A DNA stretch of 64,000 nucleotides from HK-STAS-PATE-2 sp046350895 (GCA_046350895.1 JAXLZL010000002.1:1-64000), one strand, 5' to 3'; counted from the first letter of the stretch, positions 50,674 to 60,316 are shown. Translations and numbers: made by a program. The notes: generated from the sequence alone by a model not told the origin.

Positions 50674-52623
50674 CTACTTCTTCACAACGCCTTTGCCTTT
50701 GGCACCATCATCATCTTCTAAATCAGTCGTAAGCGCAGGTACGGATTGCGCGATCGACTCCTGCAAAAGACTGTCAGTCGCTGTAAACGAGGCATTGCCC
50801 GTGAGAGAAGCAAAACGACCACTATCTAAGGCCTTTGGCGTCAAAGTAACGTCAAACCACACCTCAGCCGTACCGATATCTTGAGGTAAACGGTTCAATG
50901 TCCAACGCAATTCGTGCGTTGACGTCGTAAACGACAAGGTGCCGGCACCCACTTCTCGCCCACTCGCCAACACAACATTGTCAGGCAGGGTTGTCGTAAC
51001 GTTCAAAGACTCGAGTTCATGCAGCTTTTTGTCGATAGCCCAGAAAATTCGATATGTTGTCGATTTACCTACCACAGGTGGCAATGGACCCGACCCTAAT
51101 GGGGCGCCTTCTTCGGTAAAGTAGCGTGCCGACGCCACAAAGACCGCATCCGAACGGTATCTCAGACTGATCGGCTGAGTCGAAACCGAACGAGGCACCT
51201 GTTTATCACCGGCTTTACCCACCTTGCCGGTGGCAATAAGCTTGATCACCGCGTCTTTGGTCGTCGTAGTAACGGCAACCGTCGGCAAGGTGATATCAAT
51301 GGTGCCGCGGTCACCAGGTTTTAACGCCGCCAGCGCTGGGACGGATTTTTTATCGTAGGTGAGCGTTTGAATCCGAGCCTTGGTTGAAGTAGCGCCTTTG
51401 TTCGCATCATCCAAACTCGTCCACTGCAAAAATGAAGTACCGGTCGCCGAATTGCCGTTTTTAATGGATTCAAAGGCGAGTTGTAATGAAACATCGGACA
51501 GTGTGTCTGGGCTTGTATTTGAATAGGCTAAGGTCACCCGCACCGGATCACCTGGCGATATCGTGCGGTCGGTTGCCGAACCATTGGCGACAACTTGCAA
51601 AGACAAGTCGCTCGCTAAAACCGGCAAGGTCGTCGAAGCGGTATACAACAAGATCGATGCGTCTTGGTGCTTTTGCGTGACATTGGTCGAGAAGCGCTGA
51701 TCGCCAGAAGCACCCGCAACAAAGGAACCAACAACACGAACCGTTGCCGTCGTCTCTGATGCAAGTGAGTTGAAACTCTTGGTCATCTCATGCGTCGATG
51801 TATTTGCCGATGTCGAAGACACGGTTGGCACAAATGCCTCTGGGTATTGAATCGAAACATCAAAGGCATCAAGCGGTTCTTTGCCCTGGTGAAACAGGGC
51901 TAATTCAATGGCGACTTGGTCACCGGCGACAACGCGAGGTGGCATGTTCCACTGTCCGCGAATCACCGAGTCGGCCATGGTGATATTTTTGGTCGAAAGC
52001 GCGTCTTTAATATCGACCGCGCCTTGGTCTGGTGCTGTTAAAACGGCTTGCAAGGCTGTCGTATCGTTAATCTTTCCAAATGGGATCGCACGTAAAACGA
52101 TTTTGCCTTCGCTACCGGCGCCAAGTAAGCCGAGCTTCCAGTTCATGGCACTACGGTCAATTGGCCACGGGTCCATATAGGTCACTTGCAATACCGGTGG
52201 GATACCGAGACGTAACTCGGCATCTTGCACCGTTTGAAACGAGGCGTTCTTCCAGTGGACAACGTACTCGGTTTCTTGGCCGATGATCACGGATTCAGGC
52301 CCGTCGATCGTGACTTCGAGCGCGCTCAATGACTGCTTGGTATGCGGCGCCAATACGGACAAGCCCCACCACGCCAAACCTGACAAAATCAATAACCCAA
52401 CACTGATACCGACAAACCATTTAACCCACCACCAAGAACTCCCCTTTTGCATCTCTTTAAGGTCATCACGGCCCGCGTAGATTTTTTCGAGGCCGCGCTC
52501 CATCTCTTCTTCTTGGGCATTGATCTCAGACGTTTCGGCATCAAAGCGAAAAAACGCGCGCTTCCACGGCTTAGCCGAGGTGCGTTCGCGTTTTTCTTTG
52601 TGGTCTTTTGGTTTTTCGCTCAT
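50674..52623 (-). CDS. Membrane-anchored surface protein with CARDB/DUF11-like repeats
   Basis: 649 aa. A cytoplasmic basic/acidic N-terminus (SEKPKDHKEKRERTSAKPWK), one membrane helix near 69-90 (FVGISVGLLILSGLAWWGL), then three or four Ig-like modules of the CARDB/DUF11 kind: VIIGQETEYVVHWKNAS, RVVAGDQVAIELALFHQG, ISPGDPVRVTLAYSNTS and VVGKSTTYRIFWAID. These modules typically build stalks. The C-terminus is charged. Its start overlaps the DUF4012 stop by 4 bases, so the two surface genes are coupled. Confidence 0.8.
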   Translation of the reverse strand: MSEKPKDHKEKRERTSAKPWKRAFFRFDAETSEINAQEEEMERGLEKIYAGRDDLKEMQKGSSWWWVKWFVGISVGLLILSGLAWWGLSVLAPHTKQSLSALEVTIDGPESVIIGQETEYVVHWKNASFQTVQDAELRLGIPPVLQVTYMDPWPIDRSAMNWKLGLLGAGSEGKIVLRAIPFGKINDTTALQAVLTAPDQGAVDIKDALSTKNITMADSVIRGQWNMPPRVVAGDQVAIELALFHQGKEPLDAFDVSIQYPEAFVPTVSSTSANTSTHEMTKSFNSLASETTATVRVVGSFVAGASGDQRFSTNVTQKHQDASILLYTASTTLPVLASDLSLQVVANGSATDRTISPGDPVRVTLAYSNTSPDTLSDVSLQLAFESIKNGNSATGTSFLQWTSLDDANKGATSTKARIQTLTYDKKSVPALAALKPGDRGTIDITLPTVAVTTTTKDAVIKLIATGKVGKAGDKQVPRSVSTQPISLRYRSDAVFVASARYFTEEGAPLGSGPLPPVVGKSTTYRIFWAIDKKLHELESLNVTTTLPDNVVLASGREVGAGTLSFTTSTHELRWTLNRLPQDIGTAEVWFDVTLTPKALDSGRFASLTGNASFTATDSLLQESIAQSVPALTTDLEDDDGAKGKGVVKK

Positions 52624-55340
52624 GGTGTTTCAAAAAGAATGGCGTTGAGGCGGTCATGGGTCCAATCGCCGTCGGTTGCGAGGTCAGCATTCGACCAAAG
52701 CGATTTCCATCCTTCAGGCACGGTCACTGTTTGCGTGATGGTGCGATGCGCGCCCGACTGACTCGTTGAGTCTAACACATAGGCCGCGCGATGGGACGCC
52801 GAAGACGAGGGATACCAGCGCTTAGCGAGATCAAAGGCATTGAATGGCAGCTTATAGGTCACCGTCGTTGTGGCGGTTTCTCCCGGTTTCAACTGGATCC
52901 AGCCGCCGAATGACGTGCGGTTAAATTCATCCGTGGCAACAAGTCCGCCTACGGTGTCGTGTTGGTTTTTTTCGACACCGGCGAGCATTGCGTCACTCCC
53001 GTCTTGCGGCAACGGCTGTTCAAAAAGCGTTGACGAAGGCTCATTAAAACCGTTAGCACCGAGCAATACCGAACCCTGTGGCGCATAAAAACGCACAAAC
53101 TGGACATTGTTTACGCCGACAAAAGGCGTGCCCTTGGCTGCGGTATGTTGTCGCACCAAGGTAACGGTATCGGTAATGGCACCGTCGCTACCAATGCGCA
53201 CATCGTGATCGACGTGCTCGCGAATGGCGGCGTCGGATTTTTGTCCGGCGATATTGGTGCCAATCACCGCCAGCGCGTCACCGATGGTCGGCTTGAGTTC
53301 ACCCGTCCAACCATAACGGGAGAATACCGATTGTTCGTTTTCACGGGTGAGGTAGATCTGCACGTCCTTCTTTTCAAGCGAAGCGTTCAAGCGCTTCAAA
53401 AGCTTTGGCCTAAGCGCGTTATCTGCATGCGTCACGCGGTCCATGACCAATGGGATCAAGTCACCGATGATCTTTTTTGGTTTGTTTTCGCCTTTGTCAT
53501 ATTCGACTTCGACGGCAGCTTGCAGTTCTTGCCTAAAGGTTTCGGCGGTAAACGATTTGCCATACTGCGGCATCTCGATCGGACCGATGTCTTCAAGCAA
53601 TCCTTCCATGACGGCGACATTCACCGCGATCACGCCATCAAGCGTTGGCTGGCCGGAGTCACTCCAAAAACGGCGCACGTTTTCTGCCGAAGCGGCAAAA
53701 TCCGGATACCAGTTGGCGTCTTGAAACTCCCAGCGTGCTGAAACCAATGAGAGCGGCTTTGGCGCTTTGACGCGCGTCTTGAGTTGACCCTGCAAATCAT
53801 AAGGGCCGCCACCCATCACATTCACCTGCCTTAAGTCGCCGCGGTCAACGACAACTTCAGCCATTGAACCCATGAATCCGCCCGTTGGACGCAATTCGGA
53901 TGAGTTTTGAAAGACAACAAGATAACGACGTTGGCTTTCTTCACCGAGAATGGCCGGCATCACTTGGCTGAATTGGCGTACTTCTTGGAGCGCCGTTGAA
54001 GCTTGGATGAGGCGATTCTTCAGTTCGCTGACGCGCGATTTTTGTTCTTCAGGGATGACGCGCTCGTCAACGTGCGCCATGGCTTCATTGGCTTTGGCGA
54101 TACGGTCTTCGACCTGGTCGAGATAGGTCGTAAATACATTCAGGCGATCGGTCGGATAGTGCGCATCGCTCGAGAGCGCAGCGTCGGCGCCTTTGGCAAA
54201 AAGCGCGGCAGCCTGCGAGGCCTGTTCACCAGCATCAAGCAAGGCACGTGCCGAAGCATAAGCATTGCGCGTTTGTGGCAAAATCTTTGAAAGCGCCACG
54301 GCCAAAACATTCACGTCATTGAGCGCTTTGTCAGAGTCGGCAAAACCTTGGGCTGTTTGTTGCCATTGCTCAGTGGCTTTATCTGGACTCGTGGCGAGGG
54401 CAAGTTCGGCTTGGGCGATGGTAGAGCGGCCATGTGACTCAATCGAAGACCATGAAGACTTTACCGAGCGCGCTAAGGATACGGCGCCGGCCGGCAAAGA
54501 AACGAATAACGCAAAGACCATAAAGCTACCTACCACGCGCACATACGAGAGGCGCGGCACAACGACAGGCACATCCCAAGCCTCTTCAGCTTCGGTGATG
54601 AGATCAGCCTCGGCGAGGTGGATATCCGTCGCAAGTTCTCGAGCCCTGCCCTTAAAACGACCAAAAAACCCTGCGATACGATCACGTAGGCGGGCAAAAC
54701 GAGATTCGTGAACAATGATCTCTTCTTCTGCGGCCTCGGGCGCCAATGGCTCTGGAACCATGACCGGTGTTAGCGACGTCATGCGCACCAAAGGCAGGCG
54801 CAAGCGGCTAGAAAAACTGTTTTGGGTTTCAAAAGCATCGTCGGCATCAAAGGGCGTGTACTGGTCAATCAGCCATTCTTCTCGAATGACCGGAACCTGC
54901 AGGGCGGTCAACCCTTCGAGGGCACCCATGTCCGCGACAGAATCCGTAGGTGCTTGCCATGATTCAGCATATCTCCAGCCTTCGTCGACCGTAGGCGCGC
55001 TCACGCGCTGAGCCACGCGTTTCAAGGTCAGCACGTGTTCGCTTGGATCATGCGCTTGGCGCTTGATTTCGATGAGCGAAGGACGGTCATCAACAAAAAC
55101 GGCGTCGAGCAATTCTTGGTCGCGTGAGATGAACGGGTCTTGTACGGCGATGGATTCATTGGCACGCGGATTTGCCACGGCTGTCGTTTCGGTGCGTTCA
55201 ACAATGACCGATGGCTCGTTTTTTTCTTGCGCGCTGTCATCAAAAAACACAACGCGCTCGAGCTGTGACTCGAGTTGTTTGCGGAGGTTCATTAACTTCC
55301 ACATTGGTACCGCCGGTTTTTGTGCGCGTGGACGTGGCAT
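52620..55340 (-). CDS. DUF4012-domain membrane protein
   Basis: 906 aa. A charged N-terminal cytoplasmic region of about 270 residues without known fold, one membrane helix (VVGSFMVFALFVSLPAGAV), a helical stretch, then the DUF4012 domain (about 470-720) recognised by RRYLVVFQNSSELRPTGGFM in part, YDLQGQLKTRV, WYPDFAASAENVRRFW and DGVIAVNVAVMEGLLEDIGP in part. DUF4012 proteins are frequent in Patescibacteria, Actinobacteria and Chloroflexi next to polysaccharide genes; they are distantly like LytR-type transferases and may attach glycans. A glycosyltransferase gene stands immediately upstream and a CARDB-like gene is coupled downstream, which supports a cell-surface glycan role. Confidence 0.85.
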   Translation of the reverse strand: MPRPRAQKPAVPMWKLMNLRKQLESQLERVVFFDDSAQEKNEPSVIVERTETTAVANPRANESIAVQDPFISRDQELLDAVFVDDRPSLIEIKRQAHDPSEHVLTLKRVAQRVSAPTVDEGWRYAESWQAPTDSVADMGALEGLTALQVPVIREEWLIDQYTPFDADDAFETQNSFSSRLRLPLVRMTSLTPVMVPEPLAPEAAEEEIIVHESRFARLRDRIAGFFGRFKGRARELATDIHLAEADLITEAEEAWDVPVVVPRLSYVRVVGSFMVFALFVSLPAGAVSLARSVKSSWSSIESHGRSTIAQAELALATSPDKATEQWQQTAQGFADSDKALNDVNVLAVALSKILPQTRNAYASARALLDAGEQASQAAALFAKGADAALSSDAHYPTDRLNVFTTYLDQVEDRIAKANEAMAHVDERVIPEEQKSRVSELKNRLIQASTALQEVRQFSQVMPAILGEESQRRYLVVFQNSSELRPTGGFMGSMAEVVVDRGDLRQVNVMGGGPYDLQGQLKTRVKAPKPLSLVSARWEFQDANWYPDFAASAENVRRFWSDSGQPTLDGVIAVNVAVMEGLLEDIGPIEMPQYGKSFTAETFRQELQAAVEVEYDKGENKPKKIIGDLIPLVMDRVTHADNALRPKLLKRLNASLEKKDVQIYLTRENEQSVFSRYGWTGELKPTIGDALAVIGTNIAGQKSDAAIREHVDHDVRIGSDGAITDTVTLVRQHTAAKGTPFVGVNNVQFVRFYAPQGSVLLGANGFNEPSSTLFEQPLPQDGSDAMLAGVEKNQHDTVGGLVATDEFNRTSFGGWIQLKPGETATTTVTYKLPFNAFDLAKRWYPSSSASHRAAYVLDSTSQSGAHRTITQTVTVPEGWKSLWSNADLATDGDWTHDRLNAILFETP

Positions 55341-55367
55341 GGAACGCGTTCACGAAACCGTTCACGC

Positions 55368-56417
55368 TCAGGATTTTTGCACGGCTGAGGCGAGCATTTC
55401 TGCCGCCTTCATCCAGTCGTGTCGACGGCGGATTTCTTCGCCGCCGAGTAAAGCCTGTGTTCGGGCGCTTTGACCCTGAACAAGAACGGACTCGATCCCC
55501 TCTATCATACCATCCGCCGAACCATTTTTGAAGAAGAAAACGCCCTGCTCGGGCAACACCTCGCGAAGCACCTCAATATCGGCGCAAATCACCGGTGTAC
55601 ATAGCGATAACGCCTCACAAGGCGGCAGTCCAAACCCCTCAAACGAGGACGGAAACACAAAGGCCGCCGCCTGTGCATAATGGTCGGCCAGCTCCTGGTC
55701 AGACAAGTGTCCAGAAAAGCGCACGCGTGGCAAGCCCATGGCCTCGCTTTGGGCCTGGACACGCTTCATGAACACATCTTGTTCGCCGCCGATGACGAGG
55801 GTCAGTTGCGGATGATTTTCTGAAAGGGTTTTCCATGCCTCCAAGAGCAGGTCCAAACGCTTATGCGGATACGCCGAACCCACGTAAAAGAGAAACGGCG
55901 ATTCAGAAACGCGCACATCGCTCGGAGCGGGAAGTTCAGAGAGTCCTTCGCCATTTACGATGATCTTTTTTTCTACGCTCGGATAAAAAGTGACGATGTC
56001 TTTTTTAACGGCTGACGTCGGCACAAAAATATGGCGTGATTTTTTGAGCGCGTGGTTTAAAACGATCTTGAATCCGCAATGCTTGAGCCAAGCGATCACT
56101 GGATGTCGCGTTGAAGCCTTGGCGCTTTGCGGTTGGTGAATGAGTAGAAGGTCATGAATGGTCACAGAAAAATCCCCACGATACAATAACGGCACATTCC
56201 AATGCGGAAACCAAACATGGTCGGCGTGAACCGATTTGATAAGATCGGGCATCTCGAGCTGCTCGCGCAAGCCATACCAGGGCACATCAGGCTGTAATAA
56301 AGTGATATGCCAATCAGGCCGCTCGGCCTTGAGCGCCTCGACCATTTGCTCGATATAACGGCCGATCCCCCTGGTTTGGCCGGCCCCCATCATGCGGGCA
56401 TCAATAGCGATATGCAT
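55368..56417 (-). CDS. Glycosyltransferase family 4 (group 1)
   Basis: 349 aa from ATG 56417. GT-B fold enzyme: N-terminal domain MHIAIDARMMGAGQTRGIGR with the Gly-rich loop; inter-domain FYVGSAYPHKRLDLLLEAW; C-terminal nucleotide-sugar domain with FSGHLSDQELADHYAQA and the E-x7-E motif FPSSFEGFGLPPCEALS. Donor and acceptor sugars cannot be deduced. It transfers sugars onto a lipid-linked or surface glycan, fitting with the DUF4012 gene 27 bases downstream. Confidence 0.92.
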   Translation of the reverse strand: MHIAIDARMMGAGQTRGIGRYIEQMVEALKAERPDWHITLLQPDVPWYGLREQLEMPDLIKSVHADHVWFPHWNVPLLYRGDFSVTIHDLLLIHQPQSAKASTRHPVIAWLKHCGFKIVLNHALKKSRHIFVPTSAVKKDIVTFYPSVEKKIIVNGEGLSELPAPSDVRVSESPFLFYVGSAYPHKRLDLLLEAWKTLSENHPQLTLVIGGEQDVFMKRVQAQSEAMGLPRVRFSGHLSDQELADHYAQAAAFVFPSSFEGFGLPPCEALSLCTPVICADIEVLREVLPEQGVFFFKNGSADGMIEGIESVLVQGQSARTQALLGGEEIRRRHDWMKAAEMLASAVQKS

Positions 56418-56439
56418 GTCCACAGCCTAAAACGAGAAT

Positions 56440-56469
56440 GAAAAAAGCGCCACCCAAGTGGGGGCGCCA
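56440..56469 (-). terminator. Terminator of the 56490 gene
   Basis: Minus-strand hairpin GGCGCC-cc-CAC / GTG-gc-GC (loop TTGG) followed by TTTTTTC. Confidence 0.8.
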
Positions 56470-56489
56470 TTTCAGCAAAGGTACGTGCA

Positions 56490-57038
56490 TCAGTCTTCTT
56501 CGTCAGCGAAGTGGGCGACGTTATGGATACCGGTTTTCATCGTCTCGAGGGCTTGGCTTACGCCGCGCAAAACACCAGACGACGAAGGCTGCACCCACGG
56601 AAAGATGCGGGACATGTCTTTGCCCGCCTTGGAGCTGCGACGTGCCATATTGGCAACATTGCGGTCACCGAGACGGACGAGTTCTTCGATCACCGCTTTT
56701 ACGCGGACGTGAAGCGTACCCAGCTGAACATCGTTCAGCTTGTCGGGATCTGCCGCCGCGATGTCGAAAATCGACTGCCAGCTCAGGCCAAAACCCAAAC
56801 CGATGCTGGCACACCAACGCAATTGGGCGGCCGTCGGCTTGGTCTTATGAGCCAAGTAGTAGGCGATGCAGAGTTCGGCGCGCTTCGGATTCGGCGATCC
56901 TTCATAGGACCAGCCGTCCGATCTGCAGAGAATAGCCGCGCTCACGCGCGAGTCACGCTCACCGGGAGGGATCTTATCCACTCGGTACTCTTTGCCTTCG
57001 ACGGTTTTATCGACCACGTCGTATTCGGTTATAGCCAT
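56490..57038 (-). CDS. Hypothetical protein (SD-led class)
   Basis: 182 aa from ATG 57038, which GGAGG precedes by 6 bases; longer reading frames cross the tRNA-Pro region. Not recognised. The N-terminal third is beta-rich and charged (AITEYDVVDKTVEGKEYRVD), the middle has helical segments with AELCIAYYLAHKTKPTAAQL in part, and the C-terminus is acidic (HFADEED). No signal or membrane helix. TTGACA lies 60 bases upstream but the -10 is weak. A terminator follows. GC-rich codons compared with the glycosyltransferase next door. Confidence 0.7.
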   Translation of the reverse strand: MAITEYDVVDKTVEGKEYRVDKIPPGERDSRVSAAILCRSDGWSYEGSPNPKRAELCIAYYLAHKTKPTAAQLRWCASIGLGFGLSWQSIFDIAAADPDKLNDVQLGTLHVRVKAVIEELVRLGDRNVANMARRSSKAGKDMSRIFPWVQPSSSGVLRGVSQALETMKTGIHNVAHFADEED

Positions 57039-57074
57039 CGGTATCCTCCGATCAGAAGGTACAAAACTCCCAAG

Positions 57075-57103
57075 ATCCAACCATTTTATTACGATAATGT
57101 CAA
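57075..57103 (-). promoter_or_regulatory. Possible promoter of the 56490 gene
   Basis: Minus strand TTGACA at 57098-57103; 17 bp downstream is TTGGAT, while TAATAAAAT lies closer. The leader carries TGTACCTTC, also found before the 58333 gene. Confidence 0.4.
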
Positions 57104-57120
57104 TTTTTTGCTTTGGGATA

Positions 57121-57145
57121 CAAAAAACCGCCTTTCGGCGGATAT
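57121..57145 (-). terminator. Terminator after tRNA-Pro(TGG)
   Basis: Minus-strand CCGCC-gaaa-GGCGG followed by TTTTTTG. Confidence 0.9.
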
Positions 57146-57151
57146 TTTGTA

Positions 57152-57228
57152 TGGTCGGGCTGGTGGGACTCGAACCCACGACCCTCTGCTCCCAAAGCAG
57201 ATGCGCTAGCCAACCGCGCTACAGCCCG
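57152..57228 (-). tRNA. tRNA-Pro (anticodon TGG)
   Basis: Acceptor CGGGCTG / CAGCCCG, anticodon loop TTTGGGA (TGG), T-arm GGTTCGAGTCC, encoded ACCA. Confidence 0.95.
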
Positions 57229-57317
57229 TTAAAACTGACGTGGCAGGATCATAGCACCTTTTGCCAATCTTGCAAGATGCAGCAAAACGACCTACCATCG
57301 CTCGAACAACCGAATAC

Positions 57318-57392
57318 GCGGGTATAGTATAGTGGCTTTTATGCGACCCTTCCAAGGTTGAGAGGCGGGTTCGATTCCCGCTACCCGCTCCA
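57318..57392 (+). tRNA. tRNA-Gly (anticodon TCC)
   Basis: Acceptor GCGGGTA / TACCCGC, anticodon loop CTTCCAA (TCC), T-arm GGTTCGATTCC, discriminator T, encoded CCA. Confidence 0.93.
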
Positions 57393-57393
57393 C

Positions 57394-57425
57394 AAAAATT
57401 TTCTGCACGCGCAGGAAATTTTTTG
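57394..57425 (+). terminator. Terminator after tRNA-Gly
   Basis: AAATTT-t-CTGC / GCAG-g-AAATTT with an ACGC loop, followed by TTTGTTTGG. Confidence 0.7.
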
Positions 57426-57514
57426 TTTGGTTTTTTTGAAAAAAACTTGTCACATTTTTTGCACAAGAAAAATTTTTTGTTGTGGTAAACTATTTTGGGG
57501 TAAGGAGAATTTTG

Positions 57515-58123
57515 ATGCACCAACCTCTGCATGTTTTTATCGGGACCGTGTATCCGCGGTTTGCGGATATGCATGAAGAGCGCGTCATTCGCTTGCAAGA
57601 GCATGATGCCCGCATCACCATGATTCACGAATATCTTGCTCAACGGCGAGATATCGTCATCACGAATCCGCTCAATGATATCGCGCGTCGCACCAGTGAC
57701 GTATTTCCATCACTTGGATTGCCCGGCGTTTCAACGAATATCACTGATGACCCGAATGAAGTGCTTCGTGAAGAGCGCTTGAAGGAATCAGTGCGCTTAG
57801 ACCTGGTGTCGATCTCAAAGGCGAACCTCGCCATCATAGATCTCACCTACCTCGAAAGTAGCTACGGGATCATCGAATTGATGAAGCAAGCCGATGAGCT
57901 CAAAATCCCCACCCTCCTCGTACGCTTCGGCGAATCTGCCGCAAGCCCGTACCAAAGCGTTGCTCGTGAACGGCGTTATATCGCCTGTTATACGAACGAT
58001 TATGAGCTGCGAGCCCACGTCCATGACGCGCTCGAAATGCTCTTTCCCTACTCGCGACGCGAAGAAAAGACGGATCCCCAGATCCCGTCCAAAATCGTCG
58101 CCTTTCGCAAGCAAGGGTCCTGA
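57515..58123 (+). CDS. NDT-like Rossmann-fold hypothetical protein
   Basis: 202 aa from ATG 57515, 8 bases after AAGGAG. The centre NLAIIDLTYLESSYGIIELM and the following KIPTLLVRFGE recall nucleoside 2-deoxyribosyltransferase-like proteins, where a similar acidic loop and a Glu take part in catalysis. The N-terminus MHQPLHVFIGT also suits a Rossmann strand. A nucleoside or NAD-related hydrolase activity is possible; such folds also occur in defence systems, but there is no partner gene here. Promoter unclear; CTTGT ... ACAAG dyad lies upstream at about 57449-57470. Confidence 0.55.
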   Translation: MHQPLHVFIGTVYPRFADMHEERVIRLQEHDARITMIHEYLAQRRDIVITNPLNDIARRTSDVFPSLGLPGVSTNITDDPNEVLREERLKESVRLDLVSISKANLAIIDLTYLESSYGIIELMKQADELKIPTLLVRFGESAASPYQSVARERRYIACYTNDYELRAHVHDALEMLFPYSRREEKTDPQIPSKIVAFRKQGS

Positions 58124-58128
58124 TCTGA

Positions 58129-58153
58129 AGAGGTCTCACAAGGCCTCTTTTTG
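58129..58153 (+). terminator. Terminator of the 57515 gene
   Basis: AGAGG-tctcacaagg-CCTCT followed by TTTTGA. Confidence 0.75.
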
Positions 58154-58216
58154 ATATATCAAAATAGTCAAAAACTTGCCGATGTTAAAAAGATTTGGTA
58201 TCGTCCCCGCACCCTT

Positions 58217-58291
58217 GCCGGGATAGCTCAGTGGTAGAGCGAAGGCCTGAAGAGCCTTGCGTCGTCAGTTCAATCCTGACTCCCGGCACCA
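58217..58291 (+). tRNA. tRNA-Phe (anticodon GAA)
   Basis: Acceptor GCCGGGA / TCCCGGC, D-arm GCTCAGTGGTAGAGC, anticodon loop CTGAAGA (GAA), T-arm CAGTTCAATCCTG, encoded ACCA. Confidence 0.95.
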
Positions 58292-58294
58292 CGA

Positions 58295-58321
58295 TAAAAC
58301 CCACCAGAACGGTGGGTTTTT
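58295..58321. terminator. Bidirectional terminator (tRNA-Phe / 58333 gene)
   Basis: AAAACCCACC-agaac-GGTGGGTTTT; T-runs on both strands serve the plus-strand tRNA and the minus-strand gene. Confidence 0.9.
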
Positions 58322-58332
58322 CATTGAGGATT

Positions 58333-58740
58333 CTATCGCAGTCCGGCGAGCGCTTTCTTGAGGATGGCATGAATCTCATCCACCGAATCACACCAGGTGG
58401 CGGCAGCCTTCTGTTCTTCAAACAAGAAGGTCTCCCCTTTCGCGAGAAAGGTGTGGATTCGAGGCACGATCAGATCCTTGCCTCGAAATACCTCGGCGAT
58501 TCCGCCTTCCCAAAAAAGCTGCCGATGCTGGGGATGCAACCCGTGAATACCAACCTCCTCACCGCGCCAGGGAACCATGACCTTGGACTCGTCCGAAACT
58601 TCGAGCAAGTCCGATGTCACCTCGGCATGAAAACTCAGGAGCGTATACGGCATCGCATGCCGCTGTCCCGGCTGGTGGCTGCTGTTGGGATTACGGATGG
58701 GCGCATACCATCCATACGCAATGACTCCATATTCGCTCAT
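58333..58740 (-). CDS. Hypothetical protein (SD-led class)
   Basis: 135 aa from ATG 58740, which AAAGGA precedes by 9 bases; the longer frame to 58779 has no support. Not recognised. The N-terminus is aromatic-rich (SEYGVIAYGWYAPIRNPNSS), the middle has a His-rich patch (GIHGLHPQHRQLFW), and the C-terminus is helical (VDEIHAILKKALAGL). No signal or membrane segment; one Cys. The 58741-58977 gap upstream shows no gene and no clear promoter. GC-rich codons. Confidence 0.65.
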   Translation of the reverse strand: MSEYGVIAYGWYAPIRNPNSSHQPGQRHAMPYTLLSFHAEVTSDLLEVSDESKVMVPWRGEEVGIHGLHPQHRQLFWEGGIAEVFRGKDLIVPRIHTFLAKGETFLFEEQKAAATWCDSVDEIHAILKKALAGLR

Positions 58741-58977
58741 GACGCACGTCCTTTCATGAAGGTACATTAAAACCGGCATGTGGCATTCGGCTTTATCTGA
58801 ATGGGGCCAAGCCTTACCTGCTCTCTCGCATCAGATCAAAAGGTCCAACACTGAGTAGCAAATGGGTGGTACGCCGCCCGAGATCGTCGCCCGTCCACCA
58901 AGGTGGACGCAGACCGGATCTCACAAAGTCGAAATTTAGCCCGAAGCCACACACCGGATAATTTGAAGGTACCACCA

Positions 58978-60215
58978 TCAAAACAAGGTGGCAACTGCCT
59001 CAGCAGGGATGGCCGTCCAGGCCATAAAAATCACCGAAACTATCAACAAAAGCAAGGCAAAACCGACCGTGAGGTTTGAGGCCCAACCGCTGCGCCATTT
59101 ACCCATCAAGCCGGCGTGGTTTCCTAAAAACAATAGGGCTGCCAATGACGGTATGGCGACAACCGCATTCAATACCGAAGAACCAACAAGCATATTGATC
59201 GGGTCAAACCCGGCGGCGTTAATGGCGAGACCGATCAAGGTCGCTGCCGCCATCACGAGATTGAAACCTTTGGCGTCATACCATTTCTTTTTCATGCCCA
59301 CGCTCCAACCTAATGACTCACCCAAGGCATAGCCTGCAGAGCCCGCGAGTACCGGTATTGCCAATAAGCCCGAACTCACGATACCGACGACAAATAAGAG
59401 CACGGCACCGCGACCGGCAAAAGGCTCAAGCAACGAAGCAAGATCGGCGGCAGAATCAACCGAACCGCCAAGACGCGAAGCGAGCAAGGCGCCTACCAAC
59501 ATGATGCAAAGCGCGATGACATTCGAAAAAACCATGCCAAAGGCCGTGTCGCCGCGCATGGCAAAGATGCGTTGTTTTTGGCTGCCGGCTTCTTCGTCTT
59601 CAATAACCTCGTTCGCCTGCCAAAAATAGAGGTACGGCGATATCGTGGTGCCAATACAAGCCACAAGCAGATACAAAAACGTTCGATTAAACTGGATGTC
59701 TGGACGCACAATAGCCAAGAACACCTCATGCCATGGCACCTTCAAAAAAAAGACCACGGCAACATAGGCGAGCAAGGTCATCGAGAGCCACTTCAACAAG
59801 CGCGCATACACGGCATAATCTAAAAACACCTCGAGACACACAACGATTAAAGCAACCGCCCCCATCATCACAGGCACGCTCACCGGCAAAACGAGATCGA
59901 GCGTGGCAGCCAACATATTCAGATCTGCCGCGATATTAAAAATATTTGCGAGCAATAAAAGCGCCGCCGAAGCAAAGGCCATGAAGGGCGCATGCGGATA
60001 TTTGCCGAGATACCCTCTTTGGGTGACGATGGCAATACGTGCAGACAACTCTTGCACGCCCATCATGAATGGCAACAATAACAACTGCGTCCACAACAAA
60101 TGAAAGCCACCACCGGCTTCAGCATAGGTAGCAATACCGGCCGATCATCATCATCAGAAGCGCCTGTGACAAGCCCCGGACCAAGGCGACGCGCATACGC
60201 CTTCCACTTCTCCAT
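58978..60215 (-). pseudogene. NRAMP-family metal transporter with one frameshift
   Basis: Proton-coupled divalent-metal (Mn/Fe) transporter of about 410 residues. The frame from ATG 60215 starts MEKWKAYARRLGPGLVTGAS and then DDDD. It shifts into the frame of the long ORF at about 60145, where SAGIATYAEAGGGFHLLWTQ continues the first helix. The remainder has some ten helices with the family-type GTTISPYLYFWQANEV in helix 6. The site is a GAT repeat followed by a C/G run, expected to read DDDPAGIATY. It is either a sequencing indel or a recent frameshift; no other defect is seen. Confidence 0.8.
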
Positions 60216-60316
60216 ACTATTCTTGTTCGGAGACTACAAGGCCGGTTCTGCGGGTTTTTTCAAACGGATTCTTTTCTGTTTGTCTGCGGATTTTTTCTTT
60301 TGGCTTGTTTGTTCTT

